A stretch of DNA of 64,000 bases from Pseudomonas serboccidentalis. GTDB taxonomy: Bacteria > Pseudomonadota > Gammaproteobacteria > Pseudomonadales > Pseudomonadaceae. The position numbers were made by a program, and so were the translations under genes. The DNA is taken from contig NZ_CP101655.1 in assembly GCF_028830055.1 (NCBI RefSeq), forward strand, positions 2,662,498 through 2,726,497, read 5' to 3'. This document shows, piece by piece, positions 21,156 to 30,338 of the stretch (within the stretch, counting starts at the first letter, position 1; the number at the start of each line of letters is the position of its first letter). Under the pieces are notes generated by a model. It was given only the letters and a program-made list of their open reading frames with translations, made no database searches and had not been told where the DNA came from.

Positions 21156-21184
21156 TTGACAGGCCCCGGTGGGGGTCCTAGCAT
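21156..21184 (+). promoter_or_regulatory. Sigma-70 promoter of ispB
   Basis: TTGACA (21156-21161), a 17-nt spacer and TAGCAT (21179-21184). The predicted transcript start, near 21191, rules out any start codon upstream of it and supports ATG 21217 for ispB. The two divergent promoters lie back to back, 19 nt apart. Confidence 0.65.
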
Positions 21185-21216
21185 GCCGCGCAACCCTTCT
21201 GGAGCAACTGTCGCTG

Positions 21217-22185
21217 ATGCAACCCCAAGCTTTCTACCGCGCGGTGGCGGACGATTTTAACGCCGTCGACGGCATCATCAAGAAGCAGCTGACTTCCCGA
21301 GTGCCGCTGGTATCGAAAATCGGCGATTACATCACCTCGGCCGGCGGCAAACGCCTGCGTCCTTTATTGGTGCTGCTGTGTGGCAAGGCGCTGGGCCGCG
21401 AAGGCGATGACCTGCGTCTGCTGGCCGCCACCATCGAATTCCTGCACACCGCGACCCTGCTGCACGACGACGTGGTCGACATGTCCGGCATGCGCCGCGG
21501 CCGTTCGACGGCCAACGCCATGTGGGGCAATGCCCCAAGCGTACTGGTCGGCGACTTCCTGTACTCGCGCTCGTTCGAGATGATGGTCGAACTGGGCTCG
21601 ATGCCGGTGATGAAGATCCTGTCCCAGGCCACGCGCATCATCGCCGAAGGCGAAGTGCTGCAACTGTCCAAGGTCCGCGACGCCAGCACCACCGAAGAAA
21701 CCTACATGGAAGTCATCCGCGGCAAGACTGCGATGCTCTTCGAAGCCTCGACCCACAGCGCTGCGGCGCTGGCCGGTGCCACCGCCGAACAGAGCGAAGC
21801 CCTGCGCACCTTTGGGGATCACCTGGGCGTGGCGTTCCAACTGGTCGACGACCTGCTCGACTACAAGGGCGACGCCGAGACCCTGGGCAAGAACGTCGGT
21901 GATGATCTGGCCGAAGGCAAGCCGACCCTGCCGCTGATCTACACCATGCGCGAAGGTACGCCTGAGCAAGCTGCGCTGGTACGCCAGGCGATCCAGAAAG
22001 GCGGGATCGAAGACCTCGAAAGCATCCGCATTGCCGTGGAAGCCTCGGGCTCGCTGGAGTACACCGCGCAACTGGCCCGCGACTACGTGGCCCGTGCGAT
22101 CAAGTGCCTCGACGCGCTGCCAGCCAGCGAATACCGCGATGCCCTGGTGGAACTGAGCGAGTTTGCGGTCGCCCGCACGCACTGA
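21217..22185 (+). CDS. ispB: Polyprenyl (octaprenyl/nonaprenyl) diphosphate synthase
   Basis: Trans-prenyltransferase of 322 residues making the ubiquinone side chain from FPP and IPP. The first aspartate-rich motif is DDVVD (84-88) and the second is DDLLD in [20 protein letters not shown] is the IPP-binding loop. ATG 21217 gives the family N-terminus [10 protein letters not shown]. Divergent from rplU, as in most proteobacteria. Chain length cannot be read from the sequence; pseudomonads make Q-9. Confidence 0.95.
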   Translation: MQPQAFYRAVADDFNAVDGIIKKQLTSRVPLVSKIGDYITSAGGKRLRPLLVLLCGKALGREGDDLRLLAATIEFLHTATLLHDDVVDMSGMRRGRSTANAMWGNAPSVLVGDFLYSRSFEMMVELGSMPVMKILSQATRIIAEGEVLQLSKVRDASTTEETYMEVIRGKTAMLFEASTHSAAALAGATAEQSEALRTFGDHLGVAFQLVDDLLDYKGDAETLGKNVGDDLAEGKPTLPLIYTMREGTPEQAALVRQAIQKGGIEDLESIRIAVEASGSLEYTAQLARDYVARAIKCLDALPASEYRDALVELSEFAVARTH

Positions 22186-22202
22186 AATCGCCAGGCAAAA
22201 TC

Positions 22203-22271
22203 AAAAGATCGCAGCCTTCGGCAGCTCCTGCATAAATCACCTGTAGGAGCTGCCGAAGGCTGCGATCTTTT
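22203..22271. repeat. REP doublet (AAAAGATCGCAGCCTTCGG family)
   Basis: AAAAGATCGCAGCCTTCGGC at the left and GCCGAAGGCTGCGATCTTTT at the right, with CTCCTG/TAGGAG inside, between ispB and yjdM. Outward AAAAGATC ends. Confidence 0.88.
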
Positions 22272-22302
22272 GCTTTCAGCTCCCCACACAAAGAAAACCC
22301 TA

Positions 22303-22308
22303 TATAAT
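22303..22308 (+). promoter_or_regulatory. -10 element upstream of yjdM
   Basis: A perfect TATAAT lies 36 nt before the GTG start of yjdM. I see no clear -35 at the right distance. Confidence 0.4.
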
Positions 22309-22344
22309 GTGCGACTTTTAGCGATCCCTCTCCAAGGAGCCCTA

Positions 22345-22686
22345 GTGAGCACGTTGCCACCCTGCCCGAAATGCAATTCCGAATACACCTACGAAGACGG
22401 TGCCCAACTGATCTGCCCTGAATGCGCCCACGAGTGGTCGGCCAGCGGCGAAGCCGAAGTGGCGTCCGATGATGCCGTGAAGAAGGATTCGGTCGGCAAC
22501 GTCCTGCAGGATGGTGACACCATCACCGTGATCAAGGACCTGAAGGTCAAGGGCACCTCGCTGGTGGTCAAGGTCGGCACCAAGGTCAAGAACATCCGCC
22601 TGTGCGATGGCGACCACGATATCGACTGCAAGATCGACGGCATCGGCCCGATGAAGCTCAAGTCCGAGTTCGTCAGAAAGGTCTGA
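22345..22686 (+). CDS. yjdM: YjdM/PhnA family zinc-ribbon protein
   Basis: Protein of 113 residues. The N-terminal zinc ribbon has CPKC and CPEC ([13 protein letters not shown]...[10 protein letters not shown]) and the C-terminal PhnA domain has GTKVKNIRL and [17 protein letters not shown]. The start is GTG 22345 with AAGGAG 8 nt upstream. Once tied by name to phosphonate use, the family has no firmly proven role. Monocistronic between ispB and an iron-linked small gene. Confidence 0.88.
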   Translation: MSTLPPCPKCNSEYTYEDGAQLICPECAHEWSASGEAEVASDDAVKKDSVGNVLQDGDTITVIKDLKVKGTSLVVKVGTKVKNIRLCDGDHDIDCKIDGIGPMKLKSEFVRKV

Positions 22687-22824
22687 TCCTGCTGTCAGCC
22701 ATCCCGCGCCCGGCGTGGGATGGTGCTTCGCCCTCCCCTGCACAGCCGCGTAATAGCCAGACGCCAGCCGTTGTGACCTTACGCAATCTTTACCCGGAAA
22801 AAATCGCATTCCGCCAATAGGCAC

Positions 22825-22856
22825 TTGCTATTTGACGAATAAGAATTATTCTCATT
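22825..22856 (+). promoter_or_regulatory. Fur box overlapping a promoter
   Basis: AATAAGAATTATTCTCATT at 22838-22856 is a 19-bp near-perfect palindrome (9-1-9, one mismatch). It differs by one base from the canonical AATGAGAATTATTCTCATT. A -35-like TTGCTA (22825) and a -10-like TATTCT (22847) would place it over the promoter, so iron repression is expected. Confidence 0.75.
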
Positions 22857-22881
22857 GAAACCTTTCAAGGAGATGAGACCC

Positions 22882-23139
22882 ATGACTTATTTGATCGACG
22901 CCTGGCTGGATCGCCCACACCCTTACCTCAGAATCCTGCATCGGGAAACCGGAGAAGTCTGTGCGGTGCTGGAAGAAGAAGCCCTGCATGAGTTGCAGGA
23001 TCAGGGCGATCTGGACGTCAGCAGCCTGAATTCCAGCGAACCGCTGGTGCTCAAGGAGCTGGTGCGCAATCTGTTCCTGTTCTGCTATGCCCGGGCCTTG
23101 CGCCCGACCCATGAGCTGCATCACAAGATCGAAATATGA
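22882..23139 (+). CDS. Small conserved hypothetical protein, probably iron-repressed
   Basis: Protein of 85 residues (MTYLIDAWLDRPHPYLRIL...) with no signal peptide or membrane helix. It contains an acidic helix region (LEEEALHELQDQGDLD) and a C-terminal FLFCYARALRPTHELHHKI. I do not recognise a domain. ATG 22882 has AAGGAG 9 nt upstream. The Fur box 26 nt before the start codon implies expression under iron limitation. I recall a P. aeruginosa homologue at this position being iron-regulated, but cannot verify it here. Confidence 0.8.
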   Translation: MTYLIDAWLDRPHPYLRILHRETGEVCAVLEEEALHELQDQGDLDVSSLNSSEPLVLKELVRNLFLFCYARALRPTHELHHKIEI

Positions 23140-23153
23140 AGCCCCCAAAAAAT

Positions 23154-23243
23154 TGTAGGAGTGAGCCTGCTCGCGATAGTGGCATATCAGGCAACTGAGT
23201 AGTCGACTGAACAGACGCCATCGCGAGCAGGCTCACTCCTACA
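23154..23243. repeat. REP doublet (TGTAGGAGTGAGCCTGCTCGCGA family)
   Basis: TGTAGGAGTGAGCCTGCTCG at the left and its inverted copy at the right flank about 40 nt, between convergent genes. TGTAGGAG ends point outward. Confidence 0.9.
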
Positions 23244-23271
23244 TTAGCCCGCCATCAAGGCAGGCCAGGTC

Positions 23272-23889
23272 TTACAGAACGTCCAGCAGCTCGACGTCGA
23301 ATACCAGAACGCTGTGCGGCGGGATGCTGCCAACACCTTGAGCGCCGTAAGCCAGTTCGCTCGGCACGTACAGACGCCATTTGCTGCCGGCATTCATCAG
23401 TTGCAGGGCTTCGGTCCAGCCGGCGATCACGCCGCCCACCGGGAATTCTGCTGGCTGGCCGCGATCGTAGGAGCTGTCGAACACAGTGCCGTCGATCAGC
23501 ATGCCGTGGTAGTGAGTACGCACGGTGTCTTCACGGGATGGCTTGGCGCCTTCGCCCTGGGTCAGCACTTCGAATTGCAGACCGGAAGCCAGGGTGGTGA
23601 TGCCTTCTTTCTTGGCGTTTTCAGCCAGGAACGCACGGCCTTCGCCAGCGGCAGCTTCAGCCTTGGCAGCGGCTTCGGCTTGCATGATCTCGCGGATCAC
23701 TTTGAAGCTGGCGGACATTGCTTCCTGATCGACACGGCTTGGCTTGCCGGCGAATGCGTCGGTCAGACCGGCCAGGATGGCGTCGAGGCTGACACCCGGT
23801 GGCGGGTTGTCGCGCAGCTGGTCACCCAGCTGACGGCCGATGCCGTAGCTGACGCGAGTTTCGTCGGTGGACAGATTTACTTCGGACAT
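23272..23889 (-). CDS. fklB: FKBP-type peptidyl-prolyl isomerase (FklB/Mip type)
   Basis: Protein of 205 residues. An N-terminal dimerisation/helical domain (SEVNLSTDETRVSYGIGRQLGDQL) is followed by a C-terminal FKBP domain (VRTHYHGMLIDGTVFDSSYDRGQP, VIAGWTEALQLMNAGSKW, LAYGAQGVGSIPPHSVLVFDVELL). The active-site aromatic residues and Asp are conserved. No clear signal peptide, so probably cytoplasmic. Single-gene unit. Confidence 0.92.
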   Translation of the reverse strand: MSEVNLSTDETRVSYGIGRQLGDQLRDNPPPGVSLDAILAGLTDAFAGKPSRVDQEAMSASFKVIREIMQAEAAAKAEAAAGEGRAFLAENAKKEGITTLASGLQFEVLTQGEGAKPSREDTVRTHYHGMLIDGTVFDSSYDRGQPAEFPVGGVIAGWTEALQLMNAGSKWRLYVPSELAYGAQGVGSIPPHSVLVFDVELLDVL

Positions 23890-24012
23890 GACACTGCTCC
23901 GCTGTGCGGACGGCCATCAGACTTGCCGTGCGTGCACAGCGCGTCCCGGCGCGCCCGGAACCTAAAAGGGCGAGCAGACTAGCACAGATGCCCGGAGGAT
24001 GGGACGCAAGGC

Positions 24013-24318
24013 CTACAGGGCCGAGCGCCAGGCCAGCGGCACTTTCAGGCTTTCATCGACGCTGCCGCCCAGGCCGCACATTTCGTCGTGCACCGAGGTG
24101 TGTACGAGGTTGAACGGCAGCACCGGAAAGTTATGCAGTAAATCCCGCGCATGCTCCACCGAACGCAGCTTCAGCATCTCGCCCTTGAGATCACTCAACG
24201 GATACGCCGCCCCATGCATCCGGGCCTCGAGCAGATAAATCCCGCCCTCCATGGAGATCAGGTTCAGCTCATCGACCTTTCTGGCGATGGCAAACGCATT
24301 CAACTCTTGCAGATTCAT
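24013..24318 (-). CDS. DUF6482-like conserved hypothetical protein
   Basis: Protein of 101 residues (MNLQELNAFAIARKVDELNLISMEGGIYLLEARMHG...). It has an N-terminal helix, then short strands, and no membrane segment. I recall it as a Pseudomonas family of unknown function (DUF6482). ATG 24318 has GAGGT 8 nt upstream; a GTG two codons earlier is less likely. The next gene on the same strand is across a terminator, so it has its own promoter. Confidence 0.75.
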   Translation of the reverse strand: MNLQELNAFAIARKVDELNLISMEGGIYLLEARMHGAAYPLSDLKGEMLKLRSVEHARDLLHNFPVLPFNLVHTSVHDEMCGLGGSVDESLKVPLAWRSAL

Positions 24319-24388
24319 GAACACACCTCATGCGATGGCGAGCCAGGACCTCTACAGGGATATGCCCGTGCAGGCCAAAGCACAAGCC

Positions 24389-24435
24389 AAAAACGACACC
24401 GCCCGTCTGTTTCGCAACAGACGGGCGGTGTTTTT
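24389..24435 (-). terminator. Strong terminator after the UPF0114 gene
   Basis: The stem ACACCGCCCGTCTG / CAGACGGGCGGTGT with loop TTTCGCAA is flanked by AAAA and TTTTT, so it can act in both directions. It lies 19 nt past the stop of the minus-strand gene at 24454. Confidence 0.9.
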
Positions 24436-24453
24436 GCAGCGATCAATCAATGA

Positions 24454-24942
24454 TCAGTGCTTGGTGACCTTGTCCAGGTAACCCATGGCGAATGCCGAGA
24501 TCACGAAGGTCATGTGGATAATCACGTACCACATCAGGTGCTCGGGATCGACGTTCTTGGCGTCCATGAAAATCCGCAGCAGGTGGATCGAGGAAATCGC
24601 CACGATCGAGGCCGCCACTTTCATCTTCAGCGACGAAGAGTCCATGGTGCCCAGCCAGTTGAGCTTTTCCTTGTTGTCGTCGATATCCAGTTGCGAGACG
24701 AAGTTTTCGTAGCCGGAAATCATCACCATCACCAGCAGGCCACCGACCAGCGCCATGTCGATCAGCGACAGCAACACCAGAATCAGGTCCGACTCGGCCA
24801 TCGAGAACACGTTGGGGATGACGTGGAAGACTTCCTGGAAAAATTTCAGTGCCAGCGCCAGCAACCCGAGGGACAGGCCGAAATAGATCGGTGCCAGCAG
24901 CCAGCGCGAGGCGTACATTGCGTTTTCGAAAAAGCGTTCCAT
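24454..24942 (-). CDS. UPF0114 (YqhA, TIGR00645) membrane protein
   Basis: Protein of 162 residues ([35 protein letters not shown]...) with three to four membrane helices and the conserved block [32 protein letters not shown]. Inner membrane; function unknown. The upstream region carries a run of eight G (24957-24964), about 15 nt before the start. Confidence 0.9.
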   Translation of the reverse strand: MERFFENAMYASRWLLAPIYFGLSLGLLALALKFFQEVFHVIPNVFSMAESDLILVLLSLIDMALVGGLLVMVMISGYENFVSQLDIDDNKEKLNWLGTMDSSSLKMKVAASIVAISSIHLLRIFMDAKNVDPEHLMWYVIIHMTFVISAFAMGYLDKVTKH

Positions 24943-25118
24943 TGAATCTCACACAAGGGGGGGGTTGTAATCGGGGGCAAGTATAACAGTCACCTGTGAC
25001 AGCCAGAAACCGCCCGGCTCGCACCTCCAATCACCGCAACCTGCGTGTGTGGGTGATTTTTTTTCTGCTACTGTCCAAACCATTGACCGCCTAGCGAAAG
25101 TGGACAGGACGACTGGAA

Positions 25119-26951
25119 ATGCGTGTGCGATTGCCGTTAACGACTGCCGGAATTTACCTCGTTCTGCTGCTGGGTGGTTGCTCTCCCGGCGAGGAAAAGA
25201 AACCTTCGGTCAGCCTCGAAGCAAAGACGGCAACCTTCGAACATTCACTGGACGCCATCACCGATCCGAAGCTCAAGGACGCCGTGACCGAACTCGGCGG
25301 CTCACTGCTGCTGCTCGAACGCGCGCAACTCAAGCTCGACAGCACACCGCTGAAAACCGTCTACGGCGAAGACACCCTCGGCATCCTCAAGCACTACCCT
25401 TCCCCACAGGCGCTGGTCGATACCTTCATCGACGGGCTGTTCGTGCTGCACAAGGACGCCAGCTCCGACTACCTCACCGACCTGCAACCCGTGTTCCCCT
25501 TCAATCTCAACATTCCCGGCGGCTTCCTGTTCCCGCATGGCGTGGAGTGGCAGTCGGTAACGCTGAGCAACAAACGGGTGATTGCCTATCAGCCGGAGTG
25601 GTCGGAAACCGATCCTGGCATCCAGTTGAGCCCGTCCAGCTCCAACGTCAACAACCCCGATGACCTGACCGTGACCTACCCGTTCATCGAAGGACTGGAC
25701 GTGGACAAGAAGACTCAGCCGCAACCCGTGAGCCTGCAAGGCAAAGTCGAAGTCATCACGCCGCGCCGCTTGTTCAGCTTCAACCTGAGCCAGAAGGATA
25801 TCGGCCAGACCCGCACCGACGACAACCTCAGCGTCACTCTGCTGAAGCTGGAAAAAAACTACGCCGAAGTCGAATTCAGTAACAGCCTGCCACTGGCCCC
25901 GGAAGTCGAGGGCACTCAGCTCAACCCGTTGATCGTTCAGGCCCGCGACACCACCGGGCAATACCTGGTGCGCGCCGGTTCGATCAACGAGAGCCCGGCA
26001 CAAGTGAGCTTTTACGAGAAGCAACTGGCGCATCTGCAGCAACAGAAAACCTGGAGCGAGGCGCTGGAAAAACAGCTGGAGGACGAGCAGCACGCCTTCG
26101 AGCAGCAGCATCCGCGCCGTTACAACAAGGTCTACTTCAACGGCCCTGTCGATACCCTGGAAGTCAGCGTGCTCGACTTCTCATCGGCGACCGTGACCCG
26201 CAAGGCCCTGGATCTGCCGGTGCGCACCTTCAGTCAGCACACCACGGACAAAGCCATCCAGCCGCTGGACCTGCCGGTGGTGGTGTATGACGATCTGGCG
26301 CCGAACTGGCTCAAGGGTGCGAGCCTGACTGAGGAAGAGCTGAAGGCCGGCATTCGCATCCATCAGTCTGTGGAAGAGCCCAGCGCTGCACGCATCGAGT
26401 TCTCCCACCGTCGAACCTTCAACGATGAATTGCTTGGCGATGACTTCAACCCAGGCGAAAGCCCGGTGACGTTCTTCACCGAAAAACGCAGCGGCAAACT
26501 CGATGAGCCGATCGAACTGCCGCCCGAGGCGTATCAGGTCGATCCACTGCAAGCGACCATCACTTACGATTTGAACCTGTTCCCGGAAACCCCGGCGATT
26601 GCCGTGGGTTCAATGCCGTTGTTTCTCGCGACCGTGGACAAGCAAGCCTACGACGCCAAGTCGCTGCCCAAAGGCCTGGAGATCAAGAACAACACGCTGG
26701 TGGTGGACCTGAAACGCTTCCCGGCCAACGCCTGGCGGTTCTTCGTCAAGGATGACAGTGGCAACTACCTGAAACAAATTCTCTCGGTCAGCCACGACGC
26801 GAGTGCGCAAGGCCCGGCGCTGTTCGGCGTGCATTACTTCTATGGCCGTCCAACGCACGTGGAGACCTATCAGCGAACCGACCTCAGCACCGTGCAATAC
26901 GGCTTTGAGGTCAAGCTCGACAAGGCGCAGTTGTCTGATACTGCGCCGTGA
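25119..26951 (+). CDS. Large hypothetical lipoprotein
   Basis: Protein of 610 residues with lipoprotein signal MRVRLPLTTAGIYLVLLLGGC (lipobox LGGC). No domain that I recognise. The body is acidic and rich in predicted beta strands, with a helical stretch YEKQLAHLQQQKTWSEALEKQLEDEQHAFEQ... in the middle (about 295-325) likely to be a coiled coil. Probably anchored in the outer membrane facing the periplasm. It ends 6 nt before the end of the convergent gene at 26958. Function not assignable. Confidence 0.8.
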   Translation: MRVRLPLTTAGIYLVLLLGGCSPGEEKKPSVSLEAKTATFEHSLDAITDPKLKDAVTELGGSLLLLERAQLKLDSTPLKTVYGEDTLGILKHYPSPQALVDTFIDGLFVLHKDASSDYLTDLQPVFPFNLNIPGGFLFPHGVEWQSVTLSNKRVIAYQPEWSETDPGIQLSPSSSNVNNPDDLTVTYPFIEGLDVDKKTQPQPVSLQGKVEVITPRRLFSFNLSQKDIGQTRTDDNLSVTLLKLEKNYAEVEFSNSLPLAPEVEGTQLNPLIVQARDTTGQYLVRAGSINESPAQVSFYEKQLAHLQQQKTWSEALEKQLEDEQHAFEQQHPRRYNKVYFNGPVDTLEVSVLDFSSATVTRKALDLPVRTFSQHTTDKAIQPLDLPVVVYDDLAPNWLKGASLTEEELKAGIRIHQSVEEPSAARIEFSHRRTFNDELLGDDFNPGESPVTFFTEKRSGKLDEPIELPPEAYQVDPLQATITYDLNLFPETPAIAVGSMPLFLATVDKQAYDAKSLPKGLEIKNNTLVVDLKRFPANAWRFFVKDDSGNYLKQILSVSHDASAQGPALFGVHYFYGRPTHVETYQRTDLSTVQYGFEVKLDKAQLSDTAP

Positions 26952-26957
26952 TTGCGC

Positions 26958-27287
26958 CTAATGGTCGAATACGCCGACCGTACGCCCACGCCCACCGTTG
27001 ATCTGGCGCAGCTGTGCCTGCAGGTGCAGGCTCCAGATCTGCGGATCGTCGGCCAGCTCATAGCCATGCATCGTCAGGCTTTCAACAATGGTGTCGAGAA
27101 TCGACTCGGCGGCGACCGGCCCATGAAACGGGCCCTGAGCCTTGATGGCGGAAGGTTGTTCGCCAGCCATGCCGGCGGCGAAGAGCAAGGTCCACATGCC
27201 GTTATCGCCGGCCAACGGCTTGATGGCGCACTCGATACGGGTCACAAGACCCAGGCATTGACGGGTGAGGCAGAGGTTGCGCGACAT
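26958..27287 (-). CDS. Conserved hypothetical protein
   Basis: Protein of 109 residues (MSRNLCLTRQCLGLVTRIECAIKPL...). No signal peptide, no membrane segment and no recognised domain. GAGGG lies 9 nt before ATG 27287. The codon use and position match the core neighbourhood. Convergent with the lipoprotein gene at 25119. Confidence 0.65.
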   Translation of the reverse strand: MSRNLCLTRQCLGLVTRIECAIKPLAGDNGMWTLLFAAGMAGEQPSAIKAQGPFHGPVAAESILDTIVESLTMHGYELADDPQIWSLHLQAQLRQINGGRGRTVGVFDH

Positions 27288-27314
27288 GGCGGCGACCCTC
27301 GGTAAAGCCGGTAT

Positions 27315-27431
27315 TCAGCCTTCACGCGAAGGCTGTTTCGATCCAGTGATACTGTCGATGTCCTTGAGCTGAGAATAGAAGAAAAGTCCGCCGCGCAAGC
27401 CGGATAGAACCAGAAGGCGCCGAATGGTCAT
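27315..27431 (-). CDS. Possible 38-residue small protein
   Basis: The open frame reads MTIRRLLVLSGLRGGLFFYS and then QLKDIDSITGSKQPSREG. A short hydrophobic N-terminus is followed by a polar tail, which would suit a small membrane-associated peptide. No good ribosome binding site precedes the ATG. The end overlaps a small hairpin (CAGCCTT / AAGGCTG). Could equally be chance. Confidence 0.3.
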   Translation of the reverse strand: MTIRRLLVLSGLRGGLFFYSQLKDIDSITGSKQPSREG

Positions 27432-27490
27432 TGTGTGAATTCTGACGCCAGAGTAGTGGCACTTTTCCCGAAGATCCCAGCAAAAACCAT

Positions 27491-27580
27491 TGTAGGAGTG
27501 AGCCTGCTCGCGATAGCGGTTTATCAGGTCACTCGTTCGTTGACTGACACTCCGCTATCGCGAGCAGGCTCACTCCTACA
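27491..27580. repeat. REP doublet (TGTAGGAGTGAGCCTGCTCGCGA family)
   Basis: Inverted copies around about 40 nt, extended by GATAGCGG / CCGCTATC. Lies just beyond the 3' end of the Lon-like protease gene. Confidence 0.9.
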
Positions 27581-27598
27581 GTTCGACCGTGTTAAGGG

Positions 27599-30037
27599 TC
27601 AGGCCGGCTTGGCCTCTGCCAACGCCTCCTGCGCCAGTTCCTTCTCGGCCTCTTTCAGGTCTTCTTCGCTGATCATCTCGGCAATCACCCGCAGACGCTC
27701 GACCACCCGCGCGTTGACGCTGCCCTCGGGGAACTGGCCTTCGGCATCCGGCTCACCGGCCGGCTCGCCCACCAGCAGGCTCAACGCCTCATCGGCCTGA
27801 CGCACCGCGTACACGTGGAACTGCCCGGCACGCACCGCTGCCAGCACCTTCTCGTCGAGCATCAGCGTGGCGACGTTGGCCTGCGGAATGATCGCGCCCT
27901 GCTCGCCGGTCAACCCGCGAGCTTCGCAGAGGCGGAAGAAGCCTTCGATCTTCTCGTTGACCCCTCCGACCGCCTGCACTTCGCCGAACTGGTTGATCGA
28001 ACCGGTGATTGCAAAGCACTGCTTGAGCGGGGTTCTCGACAGCGCCGAAATCAGTGTGCAGGCCTCGCCCAGCGACGCACTGTCGCCATCGACGTAACCG
28101 TAGGATTGCTCCAGCGCGATGCTCGCGGAAATCGCCAGCGGGAATTCCTGGGCGTAACGGCTGCCCAGATAACCGGTGAGGATCATCACCCCCTTGGAGT
28201 GGATTGGCTGCCCGAGGTTGACCTCGCGTTCGATGTCGACGATGCCGCTGCCGCCCGGATACACCGTGGCGGAAATCCGCGCCGGGACACCGAACGCCGA
28301 ATCACCGACTTCCAGCACGGTCAGTCCGTTGCACTTGCCGACCGCGGCACCGTCGGTGTCGATCAGGATGATCCCGGCAAGCATGTCGTCGAGAATCCGC
28401 GCCGATACGCGGCCAGTACGCGTGGCCTTGGCTTTCAGCGCGCGTTCGATGTGCCCGGCATCGGTCATTTCATCACCGGCCAGATGACGAATGAAGTCCG
28501 CCTCGCTGACCAGCTGGAACAGGTCGCCGATACGCGCCGACAAACGCCCCTGATGCTCGGCCAGACGTGCGCTGTAGGTCGCCAGACGCGCCACTGCATC
28601 GGCGGTCAGCGGCGCCATGCCTTCTTCCGAGGTGCGGGTTTTCAGCAACTGGGCGAACTGCTCCAGGCTTTCGTCGACCATCGGGATGTCTTCGTCGAAG
28701 TCGACCAGCACCCGGAACATCTCCTGGAAATCCGGATCCAGGTCCTGCAGCGTGTAATACAACTGCCGCGCACCGATGATCACCACTTTGACCTGCAGCG
28801 GAATGTGCTGCGGATTGAGGGTCACGGTGGCGAAACGGCCCATCTCGCCCAGCGGCGATTCCATTTTCAGCTTGCGCGATTGCAGGGCGCGTTTAAGCGC
28901 GTCCCACACGAATGGCTCGCTGAGCATTTTTTCCGCTTCCAGAATCAGGAAGCCGCCGTTGGCGCGATGCAGTGCACCCGGGCGCAACTGGCGATAGGTG
29001 GTGTAAAGCGCGCCCTGATCGGTGGTGTATTCGATGCGGCCGAACAGGTTTTCGTAAGTCGGGTGCGGCTCGAACACCACTGGCGCACCGCCACTGAACG
29101 GGTGACCGACCACCAGGCTCGGCGCGTATTGCTCTTCCAGCAGCTTGCGCGCTACCGCGTCGGTCTTGCTGTCGTCGACCAGTTGCTCGACCACGGTTTT
29201 CAGCAGGTACACCTGCATCGCCTGCAGGTAACCGCAGACTGCGGCGTTCTCCGCGTACTTCTCGGACAGCGGCGACAACAGCGGCTGCAAGGCCAGGGTG
29301 ATGGTTTCTTCGTTGAGCTGACGCAGTTGATTGTTCGACTCACGCTTCCACTGCGGCAGGCTGGCGAGTTCTTCGTTCAGCCGCTCTTCGAGACCGGAAA
29401 TGTCCTCGTGGAAACGCTCGCGCTCGGCTTCCGGCAATTGCGAAAACTCGGCTTCATCCAGCGCCTTGCCTTCGAGCATCGGGGTGAAGGCGATGTTGCT
29501 GCTGTCGCGGTACAGGGCGACGTCTTTTTCCAGGGCCAGACGTTCGATGACGTCCAGCGCCTTGTCGTAGCGCTGATTGAAGGCGCGATCGATGGCACTT
29601 TTTTTCTGCTGGTAGGACGGGTGCTCGAACACCGCCGGGAACGTCGCCAGCAGGTTATCGATCAAACCGTTGATGTCACCGATGAACGCGCCGGCCGTGC
29701 CCGAAGGCAGCTCCAGCGCACGAGGTTCACGCGGTTCATCGAAGTTGTTGACGTAGACCCAGTCCGCCGGGGTCTGCAGGCGTTTGCCTTCGGCTTTCAG
29801 ATAGCGTTTGACGAACGAGAAGCGGCCAGTGCCGGGTTCGCCCATGACAAAGACGTTGTAACCGGGGCGTGGCATGGCCACACCGAACTGCAAGGCTTCG
29901 ACCGCACGTTCCTGGCCAAGCACACCGCGAAAGGGCTCCAGATCATTGGTGGTAGTGAAGCTGAACTGTTCAGCGGAAAACGGACGGGTCAGCGCTTCAG
30001 GCGCAAGACGCAAGCTGGCAGCAACAGGATCAGGCAT
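27599..30037 (-). CDS. Lon-family (LonB-like) ATP-dependent protease
   Basis: Protein of 812 residues. The N-terminal AAA-like region has VMGEPGTGRFSF at 65-75, a Walker A in which the usual Lys is Arg72. The C-terminal Lon protease domain has the Ser-Lys dyad at S653 (GDSASLG) and K696 (VNEKIEGFF), 43 residues apart as in E. coli Lon. A long helical insert lies between. Likely a cytoplasmic quality-control or regulatory protease. Related Pseudomonas proteins include AsrA, but orthology is not claimed. Confidence 0.88.
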   Translation of the reverse strand: MPDPVAASLRLAPEALTRPFSAEQFSFTTTNDLEPFRGVLGQERAVEALQFGVAMPRPGYNVFVMGEPGTGRFSFVKRYLKAEGKRLQTPADWVYVNNFDEPREPRALELPSGTAGAFIGDINGLIDNLLATFPAVFEHPSYQQKKSAIDRAFNQRYDKALDVIERLALEKDVALYRDSSNIAFTPMLEGKALDEAEFSQLPEAERERFHEDISGLEERLNEELASLPQWKRESNNQLRQLNEETITLALQPLLSPLSEKYAENAAVCGYLQAMQVYLLKTVVEQLVDDSKTDAVARKLLEEQYAPSLVVGHPFSGGAPVVFEPHPTYENLFGRIEYTTDQGALYTTYRQLRPGALHRANGGFLILEAEKMLSEPFVWDALKRALQSRKLKMESPLGEMGRFATVTLNPQHIPLQVKVVIIGARQLYYTLQDLDPDFQEMFRVLVDFDEDIPMVDESLEQFAQLLKTRTSEEGMAPLTADAVARLATYSARLAEHQGRLSARIGDLFQLVSEADFIRHLAGDEMTDAGHIERALKAKATRTGRVSARILDDMLAGIILIDTDGAAVGKCNGLTVLEVGDSAFGVPARISATVYPGGSGIVDIEREVNLGQPIHSKGVMILTGYLGSRYAQEFPLAISASIALEQSYGYVDGDSASLGEACTLISALSRTPLKQCFAITGSINQFGEVQAVGGVNEKIEGFFRLCEARGLTGEQGAIIPQANVATLMLDEKVLAAVRAGQFHVYAVRQADEALSLLVGEPAGEPDAEGQFPEGSVNARVVERLRVIAEMISEEDLKEAEKELAQEALAEAKPA

Positions 30038-30338
30038 CGGGCTTCCTTAACAATCAGGCGGGGCAGATAGCGGCATTCTGGCGCTGCCCGTGCCCCACTG
30101 GCAAGGCGCGCCATGTGACAAAGCATAGACAAGCGTCCTGCTGCGCGGCCAGCCCCGTGAAACCGGGGATTTCAACGAATAATCAGCAAAAAATCACGGA
30201 ACCACGGGAACGTGCCTAAACTCCAAACTGCGCGGCTGGAACTAATAACCGGCCCACTGGCTTCAAAAGGGTCTGTCTAGGCAGCACTTGGGGGGCCAGA
30301 ACCCTGTCCATTGGTATGCACACAAAGAGAACAAAGCT
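30038..30338. other. Intergenic region between the divergent lon-like and DUF3015 genes
   Basis: 301 nt without a credible gene. It must contain both divergent promoters, but I see no strong -35/-10 pair, operator or repeat. Confidence 0.6.
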
